DNA of 64,000 nt, taken from Alopecurus myosuroides (lineage: Eukaryota; Streptophyta; Magnoliopsida; Poales; Poaceae). Below the pieces are notes generated by a model. The model saw nothing but the letters and a program-made list of their open reading frames with translations, ran no database searches and had not been told where the DNA came from. Position 1 is the first letter of the stretch; each line of letters starts with the position of its first letter. A program made the position numbers and the translations under genes. Shown piece by piece: positions 33,540 to 46,329 of the stretch. The stretch is from the NCBI GenBank assembly GCA_028641055.1, contig CM054062.1, positions 234,868,376 to 234,932,375 of the forward strand. Reading direction: 5' to 3'.

Positions 33540-34869
33540 TCACAATTTGTCCTTTTTAAATCGTTTAGTTAAAAAACACCTAGAATTTTATAACATGGCA
33601 GAAACATCTTGCTGCAATCTTACATCCTCTTTGATTCCAAGGATTTTCATAATCCTTTTGGAGGATTAGAATCTGTTTAATTTTTCCTATGTCTGGCATT
33701 TGACTCATAGGATGAAATCCTAGAGACATTTTCCGAATGAGCAAATGTACTATATGTTTTGTAGGAAATTTAACATTCACTCAAACCTCTACAAAAATTT
33801 ATTAATTTTTCTATGATGTCATCAACCACACCAAAATCTTTTAGAATGAAATGGACATAACATTGCAATCTGTGCTTTTACTATTCATGCGTTTTTTCAA
33901 AATCATGTGAACCAAATGGGCCCTTATACAAATGTTTTGTAGCATTATCATGGGTAGATAGCGTGGTAGTACCACGAGGTACGATACCACTATAGCGCAA
34001 CGGTTCAATGCTCACAATCATGACATATATATTGTAAAGGCTCATATGATTCATATGATGGAAAAGTGTAGGAATAGAAAATCTATAGGATTGGAATGTC
34101 ATGTCTAGTTAAATTCTATGGGAATAGTAATTGTCTTTGATTGTAGAACCAATTTTTTATGAGCTCCAACCTAATATTCTTTTTCCTATGAATTTTGCAC
34201 TAAAAGATTCCTAGAGGATAAGATCATTTGAATCAAAAGATTGTTGTATGAAATTTTCCATTGGATCCGAATCCCATAAAAATGCTTTGAGAAATCCTAT
34301 GAATCAAACTAATATCCACACCTAGTTATCAAGAACGTTGCGAGGTGGATAAAAATTAGATGCCACTTGAATGAATGACCACCTATCGAAAGCGAGCAAT
34401 TCTTAATCGAAAAAGAGATCGTAATTGCTCTGCGTATGACGTTTTGTGTACGAAACCCACCCATTCGACACTCTATCCGGCAATCCAAGCTGATGTAGCA
34501 ATTTAATCTAAAGGTAATACAACAACGTCGTACAATGGCCGGACACAAATCGTCGTACATGTAGCACTAATGAAAAGAGATATGGCCCCATCACCATGAC
34601 ATAAAATGTTGATATCTTCACCTTTAAAAGAATTTGCAGTGTGAGAAATTGTTTCTTGGTGACTAGAGCAACATTACGCACGAGAGAAGAGTACATAGAA
34701 TTCAACGAAAACCGGCTATCATAGTGTAGGGTTTTGTATTATCAGAACTCATCGGGTTCTTTTGATATGTTCATGTTAAGAAGAATGTGCCAGGAGAAGC
34801 AAACATGATAGGGCTGGGGCCAAAGAAAAATTATAACATCCACAAATCTAGCACCCACAAGTGTACAAT
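33540..34869. other. AT-rich spacer with MITE-like sequence
   Basis: 33625-34310 contains palindrome-prone MITE-like stretches (CTTTGATTCCAAGGATTTTC, later ATCATGTGAACCAAATGGGC and CCTATGAATCAAAC), consistent with one or two decayed Tourist-type MITEs. I could not fix termini or target duplications. No gene. Confidence 0.4.
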
Positions 34870-35295
34870 TCAACCTACACCATCCAACCTATCTGAAATA
34901 AAAATCGTCATTTCTTCAGTTTTGGCCTTCTGAAAATACGGGTCGAAATTACTCGGCCTGAAAAGATCCGACGGATATGTCCAGCGCCACCAGTAGCGGG
35001 AAATCGCTGCCCCCGGGCCAGAGAGGGCAATCAAAGCTTCATCTGCCGCCGTCATGGATGGCAAGTTCAGCCTGAAGAGAGTCGTCAACACGTCGATAGA
35101 TGAACCTGAGAGTGGAGTCTTGAGTGAGTTCGCAAATTCTTTCCTAGTCTTCTTGAGGGGCATATCATCCATGTTGAGCCCCATCTTCTTGTGGAGAACT
35201 CGCACCGCCTTGTCAACCGCAGGGAGGAGCGGCTTCCCTGCGAGCCTACTTTTGCGATGGTTGGGGGCGGGTGGGTCCACCGAAGCACGTGGCAT
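34870..35295 (-). pseudogene. LINE ORF1-like C-terminal fragment
   Basis: 141 codons ending at the stop at 34870. It has a basic start (RKSRLAGKPLLPAVDKAVRV), then a helical region (MGLNMDDMPLKKTRKEFANS) and an acidic/aromatic tail. This style is common at the C-terminus of monocot LINE ORF1 proteins, but there is no diagnostic zinc knuckle. The LTR inserted at 35311 cuts off its 5' side. Confidence 0.4.
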
Positions 35296-35310
35296 CGGCG
35301 GAAGAGGCGT

Positions 35311-36830
35311 TGATACGTCTCAAACGTATCTATAATTTTCGATGCTCCATGCTTGTTTTCTATCCAATATCTTTATGTTTTCACATGTTTTCCTTTGTTT
35401 TCCTGACGTTTTTATGGACTAACCTATTGACAAGATGCCACTGAGCTAGTTCTTGTTTTCTGCCATTTTTAGTTTCAGAAAATTTGTTCCGGAAATATTC
35501 TCGGAATTGGACGATTTGAAGCCCAGAAGTCTTAGAATTCCCGGAGGATCCACGAAGTCCAAAAGAGATCCGGAGAGGGGCAGAGGGGTGCCCACACCAT
35601 GGGTGGGAGCGGGTCCCCCCGGCCGCGCCCAGGGATGGTGTGGCCCCACTGGCTTCCCACCGACATCGCCCTTTCGCCTATTTAATTCCCCGGAAGCATA
35701 AACCCTAAATATATCGGCCCCCTTCCACAAAAAGTCCCGTAGCTCCGCCGCCTCCGCCGACAAGTTTCGGGGGACAGAAATCTCTGTTCCGGCACCCTGC
35801 CGGGACGAGGAAGTGACCCCGGAGCCATCTCCATCGACTCCAACGCCATCTTCATCGTCGTTGTTGTCTCCCATTATGAGGAGGGAGTAGTTCTCCCCCG
35901 GGGCTGAGGGCTCTACCGGTAGCTATGTGTTTCATCTCTCTCTCCCATGGTGTGATCTTTATGTGATCGTGAGCTTTGTAATCTAGTTGAATAAGTAGAT
36001 GTTACTCTTCATCTGTTATGCTAAGTGGTTTTGTTATGAGATCTTTGTAAACACTTTGATCACGGTGTAAAAGTGACAGTGTGTGCACCGTGTGGTTTAG
36101 CATGATATTTATATCTTGTGTTGGATGACTTTATGAAATTGTGGCATTTTTTTTAGTACTAATTTGGGGCGCTCATAGTGACAGCGTGGGGTGCCCTAGA
36201 GAGGGAATACATACTTGAGGAGTGTTGTTACAACCCTACGCATGGATTGTTGTTCTTTATCTGACCGGAGAGTGGTTCGGAGTAGCGTAGTGAAGAGATG
36301 ATATTTATGCATTCAATTATGTTACTCCCTCCGATCCATATTAATGGTCGCTAAATCGGATGTATCTAGCACTAAAATATGTCTAGATACATCCGATTTA
36401 GCGACCATTAATATGGATCGGAGGGAGTATTATTGTTGAGAGTGTTCACTAGTGAAACTAGGATCCCTAGGCCTTGTTTCTAAGCATTGAAACATCGTTT
36501 ACAATCAGTCCCGCTACATGTTTGTTTGCTTCTATTTTTATTTCAGATTACTATTATCACTTATAATCATCCATATTACTTGTATTTCACTATCTCTTCA
36601 CCGAACTAGTACACCTATACAACTGACAATTGTATTAGGTGTGTTGGCGACACAAGGGACTTCTTGTATCGTAATTCCCGAGTTTCTTGAGAGGGATACC
36701 TTTGACCTCTTCCTCTCTGAGTTCGATAAACCTTGGATGATCCACTTAAGGGAAACTTGCGGCTGTTCTACAAACCTCTGCACTTGAGGCCCAATACTAT
36801 CTATAAGAATAGAAGCGTGCATAGACATCA
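35311..36830 (+). mobile_element. Solo LTR (gypsy-type, TGATACGTCTC family)
   Basis: Starts TGATACGTCTCAAACGTATC and ends ATAGACATCA, i.e. TG...CA. The end region (CTACAAACCTCTGCACTTGA) is typical of a common Triticeae LTR. No primer site or internal domain follows; LINE sequence starts immediately at 36831. Flanking 5-mers are GGCGT and GGCAC, an imperfect target duplication. It includes the 103-bp Stowaway at 36325-36427. Confidence 0.75.
36325..36427. mobile_element. Stowaway MITE inside the LTR
   Basis: Termini CTCCCTCCGATCCATATTAA and its exact complement, flanked by TA on both sides (36323-36324 and 36428-36429). About 45 bp at each end are perfectly complementary, making a nearly continuous hairpin. 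Confidence 0.95.
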
Positions 36831-38480
36831 GGCACCTACATGAGATTAGGGGGCGTGCCTCTTCCATGCGCACCTCCTTGTATGCCGATGATTCCTCCAT
36901 ATTCGTCTCCCAATTAAATAAGATATAATTTTCCTCGCCAACACTTTGAGTCACTTTGGAAGTGTCACCGGTTTGGTCACTAATTTCTCTAAAAGTCAAG
37001 TGGTTCCTATTAGATGTGAAGGCATTGACCTTGATAATATTCTTCATGCCTTCCCGGCCTCCCACACGACGTTTCCTTTGAAGTACCTAGGCCTCCCGCT
37101 TACGGTAACACGCCTCCAGAGGATCCATTTTCAACATCTTGAGGATAGAGTCGCCGGGAAACTTCACCCTTGGGAGGGGAAGTATGCTACTATGGTCGGC
37201 CGCTTGGTGCTTGTCAAATTGGTCCTGACGAGTGTGGTCATCTATTACATAACGGTCCTTGATCTGCCTTTGGAGGTGTTGGCCAAGATAGATAGTATCC
37301 GCCGTCTTATCTTTGGGTGGCCTGTGAGAAGGTTACCGGTGGAAAAATGCAAAGTTGATTGGGAACAAGTTTGCAAGCCAAAGAAGTTTAGAGGGCTCGG
37401 AATCCTTAACCTCAAAAAATTCTCCGCGGCTCTTCGCCTTAGGTGGCTTTTGTTTGAGTGGGACGAGGAGCCCAAACCATGGGTGGGACTTGGGTCCCCT
37501 TGCACCCCACGTGATCTTGACGCTTTTGCGGCGGCTACAAAGGTGGGGGTTGGGAATGGTGATAGGCCCTCTTTTGGGAGTCTTCTTGGTTACATGTTTG
37601 CGACCCAAGGATGTGGCTCCCAAAATCTTTGATATCTCCAAAAGGAGAAGATGCACCATCAAGAAAGCCTTGGACAACAATAGTTGGGTCTCTCAAATCG
37701 ACTTGCATGAGGGGCTCTCCTTCGAGCACATCTCGGAATTCTTTTCCCTTTGGAGTTTGCTTGAGGGAACTCTCCTCAACCCACGGGAACCGGATAAAAT
37801 CTTTCGGAAGTTCTCTAAAAGAGGGACATGCACGTCTTCTTCGGCCTATGCCATGAAGTTTTTGGGGGCAAATCTCTTCTCCAATGCCTTTTCTCCTTTG
37901 GAAATAATGGGCCCCCCAAGTGCAAAATTTTTATGTGGTTAGTTCTACAAGATCGCGTTTGGAAGGCGCATAGGTTTCAACGAAGAGGATGGCAAAATTG
38001 TGGGCTTTACAAACTTTGTAACCAAGTGCAAAAAACGGTTGCACACCTCTTCTTCCAATGTCGTACACTAAAAGGATTTGGGCAACTCTAAAACATTGGC
38101 TCGGGTTGCATGACCTTGATCTTTCGGGGTGGACCATGTTACAAGATACAAAGGAGTGGTGGACGTTGGTCATTCATAGGAGGATCGCCTCCCGGAAGGC
38201 TTTGGTCTTCCTCGCCATGCTTGTCACGTGGGAGGTTTGGTTGGAGCGTAATGCCCGTGTTTTCCACAATAAGTTCGCCACCGGCGTTAGAATCGTTCAA
38301 AAGATAAAAGAGGAGGCGACTATGTGGGGACTTGCGGGGGCAAAAGGGTTAAGTAATATGATACCGCGAGAGTAGGCGTTATTTGTGGTGTTGTCTTGGC
38401 CTTTTTGGCCAATACAAAGCATGTTTGTACTCTAAACCTCCTTATTAAATGAAATAGAAAATCGTTTGCCTCGTTAAAAG
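36831..38480 (+). pseudogene. LINE ORF2 C-terminal half with 3' end
   Basis: Begins just before the catalytic YADD (36881-36892). It continues through the RT thumb region (FPLKYLGLPLTV) and a C-terminal zf-RVT domain (GLYKLCNQVQKTVAHLFFQC), ending at TAG 38373-38375. Then comes a LINE-like 3' UTR (CTTTTTGGCCAATACAAAGC) with an A-rich tail near 38440-38482. Frameshifts occur around 36925, 37570-37620, 37830-37930 and 38090. The reverse transcriptase N-terminal half is missing. Confidence 0.85.
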
Positions 38481-38499
38481 AAATTATCCAAAAGACATA

Positions 38500-41240
38500 G
38501 AAGACAGCATGCGCGCATGGTCGCCAATTTGCAGCTTAACTATAGTTGCACCAGAAAGTTTTTTTTTTGAAACGAGGCAAAAGCTTTGCCTTTATATTGA
38601 TATAGAAGGAGCAAACAGGAAGGACGGGGCCTAAAAAGAAAAAAAAGATACAACACGAGTCGACGGTCATGTTGCCCTAGCAACCAAAACCGACACTACC
38701 ACGACGGAGGCAACCTCACGCAAGACGGAGCCGCCGCTCCGACATCCACGCCGACCCCGAGGCCGCGCCCCCAACCTAGCCGTCAGCCATGTCGCCCAAG
38801 CAACCAAAACTGACACTACGCACGGCGGAGACAAGCTCAACGCAAAACCAAACCCGGAGCCGCTGCTCCGACTTCCACGCCCCTAAATTAGCCGACTGCC
38901 AAGTCGCCCTAGCAACCAAGGCCGACACTAAACATGGCGAAGCTGAGCTCAACGCAAGCCTTCCGGAGCCGCCGCTCCGACATCCACGCCAGCCCCGGGG
39001 CCGTGCACCACCTGGCCGATGACGAAAGAGTCGTCGCCGCCAACCACCAGCACCCCACAGGTCCCTCCGGCCGGCGGAACATCCAAGGCGAGGCCCCAAG
39101 AGGGAAGCGCCGCAGGAGCGCCGCCCTCGCCCGATCCCACGAGGGATCTAGGGTTTCCCCCAGAGAACCCGGCGCGGAGAGGCGAGAGAACATCGCCCCA
39201 ACGACGCCTTCAAGAAGGGCGCGACACCCGGAGGCGTCGCCGTCGTCGGCCCCGGTAGCACCGGGGCAGGGCTTTCGCCCGGCGATGTGTCGCAACCCCC
39301 GCGAACCGCCCGTCAGGGACCGGCCAGGCCGCCAACACCAACTCCGCATGCCGCAACGCCCGCGACTCCTCCTACCACGGGCAGCGCCATGCCGACCACG
39401 AAAACAGTCGTAGCCGTAGCTCCGGGGCCGCCGCCCCGGCTTCCTCCTCCCTCGACCAGCACCACCGACAACCACTCCACCCACCGGAGAGGGGCCCGAA
39501 TACCGTAGCGCCCCAGGCCGGAGCACCGCACCGCGCGGAGGCACGGGACAGAAGGTACGACGACTCCCAACACCATGCTGGCAGCAGCTCCAACACCACC
39601 ATCCACCGGCCACCACGCCACCACCGAGCATCCCCGCTGTCGCAGCCAAGCCCTCCCGCAACACCACACGCCCGACCCCCGGCAACCACCCCCTGGCCGA
39701 GCACCACCATGGCCAAGCATGGAACAGACGCACCACCACCCCACGCAACTCCTCCGTGCCGTCGCAGCCACGCCCAGCACGGCCCGCCCGCCCAGCAGCA
39801 GCGCCGGGGCCGCCCTGCTGCAGCCAGCCGCCGCCATGGCCGTCCGGGCCCGACGAGCCCAGATCGGGCCTGCCAGGCCCATCTGGCGCAGAGGCCAGCA
39901 GCCCCACGCTGGCCATCGCCTGCAGCTCCACCGCGGCCCGCAGCACCACGCCGCGCCGCCGGAAGCACCACGCACGGCCGAGCCCAGCGCCCGCGCCGCC
40001 GCGAAGCCGGCGACCTCGACCTGCCGCCCGCGCGGCCAGGCCAGGGCTCGCCCCCACAAAATCCGGGCGCAAGGCCTCGGATCCGCCACCCACCCGCAGC
40101 CCCGCGGTCCCGGAGCCGCCGCTCCGGCTGCCAGCGCCGACGGCGCGCCATCGCCGTCCCAGCCCGGACCCGACGCCCACCGCGCAGAGAAGAGGACCAC
40201 CCCCGCCGCAAGTTGTTTGGCAGCGGGGAGACCGCCACTGCCGCGGCACGGAGGCCGGCGACAGCAACGGCGAGGGGGCGCGACGAGGGAGGGCCCGGCG
40301 GCGGTGCGGGAGTCGCCCCCGGTGTCGCGCAGGGTGCGACACGGGAGGGGGGGGGGGTGGGGGGAAATGCACCAGAAAGTTATTCTCAACATGTGGTTAC
40401 GACGTGCATGAACATGATAACTGAACCATATAAAATAGAGGGGATATCTGCATCCTTCATGCGTGCTTCCTTGCATCAAATTAAGGATCCTGACATACTG
40501 TTCTGGATCAAAATTTCCAGTTCAGCACCACCAACCGTAATTAATTTTGATCACGCGCGTACGCTGGTGCCAAGAAACAGAATCATTCACAGGAGCAAGC
40601 TAGGACGAGAGGATGCAACAACAGTTGCGTTATTCCGCTGCAACAAGCTAGCTATCCAAGTAAAGCGATGTGAATAGCAGCATCTTTCCTAGGGAAGCTA
40701 CACGTAACTACTACCTCCAGGCTCCACATGTATAACGACGTGACTAACCTACCAGGTTTAACGTAACTGTGCGCTAGTTGACTGATCCCCTCGAACCTAA
40801 GCAATCTCCCCGCTGGTTGCCCGATGGAACGCCAAGTACACAAGAGTGAAGTATACTGATTGCACGATTCACACAGCAAAATGGATTCCATTTGTTTCGA
40901 AATATCGCTTTCTACCTTGCCTAGTCGCAAAGGCATGCAACGTAAACAGTACACGCAGGCACAAAATCCATATACTCATTTCAGCATGGCTACTGGCTGA
41001 GGAGAACGGGAGCTGAAACGAATCCATCAAGAAAAAGACGCGGGAGGAAGAACGGCACACACACGCACACTTCCCTGCTAACCATCTCTGCTGCACCTAA
41101 TGCGTTTACGCAGCAATGAGATCGCCAATTATTTGGGTGGATCGATCGGGCTGGTGAGACATCGCATCGCACGCACCGAGACTGCCTCACCGCAATGAAA
41201 TCTGTCACAGGGCTTCGCATTAAAGCAATGAGCATTCACC
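38500..41240 (-). repeat. Segmental duplication, copy D (inverted)
   Basis: Reverse-complement homology to copies B and C: 38505-38560 matches about 8925-8970, and 40575-41235 matches about 16935-17650 (for example AAGTAAAGCGATGTGAA, TGCATGCAACGTAAACAG on D's strand, and GAAATCTGTCACAGGG). The halves are split by the retroposon 38561-40367. It lies more than 20 kb from copy C. Confidence 0.75.
38561..40367 (-). mobile_element. GC-rich LINE-derived retroposon, minus orientation
   Basis: The exact 14-bp target duplication TGCACCAGAAAGTT (38547-38560 and 40368-40381) flanks it. It begins on the plus strand with TTTTTTTT, followed by GAAACGAGGCAAAAGC, the complement of a grass LINE 3' end. On the minus strand the 5' part is GC-rich leader-like sequence starting in a C-run. 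No RT or endonuclease motif is found. Very long ORFs on both strands come from the GC content and have no domain. Confidence 0.85.
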
Positions 41241-41355
41241 AATTCATGTCTTCCTCTTCGATCGGTGGTGGTTAGAGTAAAAGCATATTGCTTCTTATAC
41301 AATCTTGAAACCTTAAGTCCTTAACTGTGTATGTGTGGTTTTGCAAAATGTAGTA

Positions 41356-41576
41356 CTTCCTTCGTCCTGTTGTATAGCACATATAGCAATTTTCTAAGCC
41401 CCAGATATTCATTCATTGAGGTTTAAACATTACATATATTGGTGGAGAGGAGTGGAGTGAGCCGACCACCCACTGATTAGAAGAGAATTAATGCAAAATG
41501 TGGGGCATCAAAATGTGACTAAGAGATGAGACTGCATATTTTTAGTATTATGCTCTGTAAACCAGGACGAAGGGAG
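41356..41576. mobile_element. Stowaway-like MITE
   Basis: Termini CTTCCTTCGTCCTG and CAGGACGAAGGGAG with TA on both sides (41354-41355 and 41577-41578). The 221-bp interior has partial complementarity. Confidence 0.88.
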
Positions 41577-41578
41577 TA

Positions 41579-42284
41579 CGCATATCTGTATTGAGCTGAG
41601 ATAGGCTTCGATTGGGTTGCCATGTCAAAAATCAGATCATGCGCACGCAAACAGGAATCTTAATAGTTAATTGGCTTCTTCCTGACGATAATAATCCATG
41701 AACTAGCCTTTCACTGAAGCAATCAGATGTGCGTTCCACCCGTTTTTCTATGCCACAAAACCATTTCTCAATAGATGAACCAAGCCACCTCAAAACAAAG
41801 ATCATGTACATAAAACTCATAGACAGGAGCACTAACAGGCAGTACCGATTTATATGTACTCTTTTTGGTTTTTGGTATACAAAAAAGAGAAATTATTGTT
41901 ATCATACAAACCTCTTCAACTGTTACAGAGGTGGGCAGGAAGCGATGTCTCAAATGACAGTGACAAGTGCACAAAACAAACCATTGATTTTTCTGGACAA
42001 AATGTTGGGACTCACTTGCGAGGACAGAGACTACCTTCAAGGATTTCAACAAGGACCACAATTCTGAAATGGACCTATTCAATACAAGATACGTTTTTCA
42101 GCCGAGTACAAAAGGTACTCCTATATGGCCCAGTTTACTGGCGATGAATACTCCTTCCCGAGCCATCAATATAAAGTGGAGCCATGTGTGTATTTTAAGG
42201 AAAAACCCAACAAAACATGAGTTATATTTTTGCATGATCGAAAACGTACTTTAGATTTGAATCCAATTGTGTGCCTTTTCTAAC
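41579..42284. other. No gene or element recognised
   Basis: Short ORFs only, no terminal repeats found. Composition is similar to the neighbouring low-copy DNA. Confidence 0.5.
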
Positions 42285-44705
42285 TTTTTTTTTCGAAATA
42301 GGAGCAATAGACACATCCTCTGCATGGAAACGATGCAAATAGCCATTTTTTATTAAAGAGTTTAAAAATATCAAAAGTATCTAGCATCTTACGAATCATG
42401 GATGCTTTAAGGTGACCATAAACATTAGCCACTCAAAAATGACAGCTCTGCATCTAATCATTTAGCATTAAGCCACACATTCTGATTGTAAATAGACTGA
42501 ATGACCGACATTAGTTGAGCACAACCGGTATCCATAATTCCTGGTTGTCGACGAGGTGGAAATATCACATTTAAATGGAGTAGATCGTCTTGTTGATAAC
42601 CTGCAAAAAATGAATGTATTTCCTTTTGTTAAAGACCACGTCATTACGATAATTTCATATTCCGTAAAGAAAAGCTGACGCGTCTACACAAATACGTGTT
42701 TTATTCAACTCATTACCAAACATATTGGCAGTGCTAGTTGATGGATAAATTGAAAGTGAAATGTACAAGTCCCCGAATATCTCTAGCAAATGAGCAAGAT
42801 GCAAACAAGTGTTCAACATACTCATCTTCCTCGCAAAAAAAATCTACGCCGAGTCCATCTTCTCTTAATCATGTTTTCTTTTGTTAATATAACTTTGCGA
42901 TTACGAAACCACAAAAAGATTTTAATTTTCAACTGTTTTTTAGATTCCACAAGTATTTTCGTAAGAAACTCGTGGAATCATGAAGCATGTATGTAGAAAA
43001 CGGTTTGACCGAAAACACCCCATTAGGTGTCAATCTCCTTCTAAAGATATTCGACTCATGTGAAAAAGACACGCATTAGCCTATCACCTACTATGATAGG
43101 TCTTCTAAACTGAATATTAAGAGGGTTACGAAAAACCATGTATGCTATAGTAACATTTTTATAATGAACAATATTATACAATGAGGGATATTTTAGTTAT
43201 AAAACTTCATCACCTAACCATATGTCCTTCCAAAATTGCACTAGCTAGCCGTTACAAAATCAAACGAACCACAAGAAAAGAATTCTTGTTTAACCCCATG
43301 ATATATTTCCAGAAGGGAGAGTCTATTGGTTTCGCTTCTATTTCATAACGTTTTGTCCCCTAAATACTTATTGGAGAGAAGCTCTTGCCACACCCCTTCC
43401 TCATGATAAATTTTAAACAACCACTTACTTAATAAACACTTATTCTTGATGTACAACACCTCAATGTCCAGCCCTCCTTGGTATTTTGGGTGACAAACAA
43501 TGTTCCACTTGGTGAGGCGGTATTTTTTTTCTTCTTATTATCACTTTGCCAAAAAAAACGTAAGCGATAAAAGTCCAATATTCTTATAACCCCTTCAGGA
43601 ATTTCGAAGAAGAATAGGAGGAACATTGGCAGACTTGTTAACACATAATTAATCAAAATGAGGTGATTTCCATATGATAATATCTTCCTAGCCCAAAATC
43701 CTAATTTTCACTCGAAGCGATTCTCCACAGGTTCTACTCCTGGTTGAGCAGTTTCCTACGGTGAGCTGGTATAAGCAGACATTTAAAAGGTAAATTACCT
43801 GGCTCACATCCGGACATGTGAGGATAATCATCTTGGGCCTCTTTTGTCTTACCAAAAAAAAAAAATAGATTTCACTTTTATAAAAAAATATTTTCAATCC
43901 CCGCAATTGTTCAAACATTGCTAGGATAAGTTTCATATTAAGAGCTTTCTTTAGGTCATGTTCCAGAAAGAGAATAATATCATTAACATATTGCAGAATC
44001 GGTACACCCCCTCGACTAGATGTGGTATCAATCCTCCAATTTGGCCATCCTCTTTTCCACGTGCCATAAGAACAACTAGCATATCCGCAACAAGTTTAAA
44101 AATAAAAGGTGACAACGGATCACCTTGTCTTAATCCTTTAAGTGTTTGGAAGTAATGACCGATGTCATTATTACTCTTATCCCTACGCCCCCGTCCTAAA
44201 CAAACGTATCTAGCCATTCACACCACTTTGATGAAAAATCTTTCATTCGTACAACTTGTCCCATAAACAACCAATTAACTTTGTCGTATGCTTTCTCAAA
44301 ATTGATTTTGAAAATTGCACCATCAATTCTCCTCCTCTTAAGCTCATGCATTGTCTCGTGAAGGAGCACTACCCCTTCCAAAATTTTCTACCTAGAATAA
44401 TGCTGTTTGGGTTGGGTGAATAACTCTTCTCGCAATAGAAGTAACCATGATTAGTTAACACTTCAGTAAATATTTTGAATCTCACATTTAGTGAACAACT
44501 AGGTTTATACTATAAATTTGTATTTCATCTTCATTTTTGGGTACTAAAGTGATGAACCCAAAATTCAACTTAACAGTCGTAAGTCACCATAACTCAGCAT
44601 TATCTAACTGATCAAACATTGCCATCAAATTGATTTTGATGACTTCACAGAATGGTTGATAAAACCCCGCAAGTAACCCGTGAGGCCCTGTGGCTTTATT
44701 AAGCT
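42285..44705 (-). pseudogene. LINE 4 relic (reverse transcriptase), minus strand
   Basis: The left edge is a T-run (42284-42292) followed by CGAAATAGGAGCAATAG, a LINE 3' end on the minus strand. Moving right, a thumb-region motif (LTSLPMFLLFFFEIPEG), RT motifs (LKGLRQGDPLSPFIFKLVAD near 44100; FKINFEKAYDKVNW near 44300) and a worn ATGPHG box near 44690 are visible. The catalytic YADD has become YVND at about 43979-43990. Many frameshifts and stops. It resembles the 12498-16670 LINE in wording, so probably the same lineage, and is much older. 5'-truncated near 44705 without a visible target duplication. Confidence 0.8.
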
Positions 44706-46329
44706 AAGCAGCCATAAGAAAGAGAGACAAAGAGTATGGAGGAAGAGTCACCGTAAGAGCAAGGAAACCATCGACTTTGAATCAAATAAGTGTGGCACCG
44801 ATAACGTGCATCCATTTTGACTGTTTCCCTTGCCACGCCGGCTTCGCAACCAACTCTACCCACGAGAAACTCACTTAGGATGCATGAACTGAAAAATTTG
44901 TGTATTTTAGCATGTTTTAATGGATTGTGGATTATTTTTGTCACAATTTATAAAGTGGTGGTTCTATGAAGGCCTAGCTCCAATTATGGTGGTCATTTGC
45001 AATTTTTTCAATTGTGACTCGTTGCCGATATCTGCAGCACGCATCGTCGTGGCCTAGAAGATGCAAAGTGGAAACCAAATCGAACCCGATCTAAAAAGTG
45101 TCTACAAACTAAACTCTAATTGGCGTTTTATGTGGTAAAGAAGCGGTACTTGTATTTTACATGTGCGGGATTTGAAGCACAACGAGTCAGTGGATATATC
45201 TCTCTTCTTACGGTCCTAAAAACCAAACATATTCTCTCACTTGTGGCTCCGACCCACGCACCTGGCTGGGCGCGTGGAGATCAACGAAGGACTCGCTAGC
45301 CACGCATGCAACGACACATCCTTGGGGAGTGTTTGTTAGCATGTATTCCATCCACGCCATCCACAAAAAGTCTGTGACTGGTTGCCTGTATGAGCCACTA
45401 AACCACGTCAACACAATTGTGAAAGAACCCTCGGGCCAAGTTCTTCAGAAACTGCCGAATCGAAAATTTTCCGGAGCCAGACGAAGCGGAGTGCAAGGGA
45501 GGCATGCAGGCCTACACAGGAGAAACCGATGCGCCATTTATTTCCCTAACTCTCCCACTCTCACCATCCCCTCTACTCGCTTGTCTCCTTTTCTCTCTCT
45601 TTGTCGGCATTTTACTTTCCGCCGGCACATCAAGAGCCCATTGTCGACCATCTTCAGCAGGAGAATAAGGCCAAACTTATTACTCCATTTTAAGGCAAGT
45701 AGGACCTTCATCGGCACATCTAGAGCGCCACATCATCACTTCTTCCTCGACTGCTTCGTCAATGGAGGTAATACGATTCTTATCCCTTCTATTGTTCGTA
45801 TGCATCGTATATCTGTAGATCGAGCTCGTTTTATGACCATAATATGACATGCACGATATATGTAAAGGTTTGTAGGGTTCAATGGCGTCTATGATTTGAT
45901 ATTTCGGCCTTAGTAGTAGATTTGGTGTATCGTTCATATTTGGGGTGTTTTCGTGGCCAAGTAAATTAGTAATCACGATGATTTAATTCATTAGGGTTTT
46001 ATACCGTACCCAAAATTGGTTTGATAGACATCAGGCTAAGATATTCGGATTTTCTGGGTATATGTGTTAGATTTGAGGTTTTTGTTTGCTTAGTTTATAC
46101 GTGGCCAATGATGAACATTGGTACTGAACCGAAATTGTATGTACAATTTTGTTGTGCATTTTCTTTGGTTCAGTGAACCAAAGGTGTAGCATTTTTTTAA
46201 GGTGAATGAATAAAATATGCAACATACAAGTGCAATTGTTGTTGTAAATGATCTTATGACATGTTTAAATGTCGTCCATTACTCTTGATCCTTTACTTCC
46301 AATACCTAGACAACCAATGATGTGCTCGG
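44706..46329. other. No gene recognised
   Basis: Contains a CT-rich stretch (45550-45605) resembling a plant 5' leader and short ORFs without motifs. I could not identify a gene or transposon. Confidence 0.45.

Noticed and set aside
38909..40479. ORFs of 222-487 codons on both strands
   Set aside because: They overlap each other in several frames in very GC-rich DNA within a retroposon and show no domain or consistent codon pattern.
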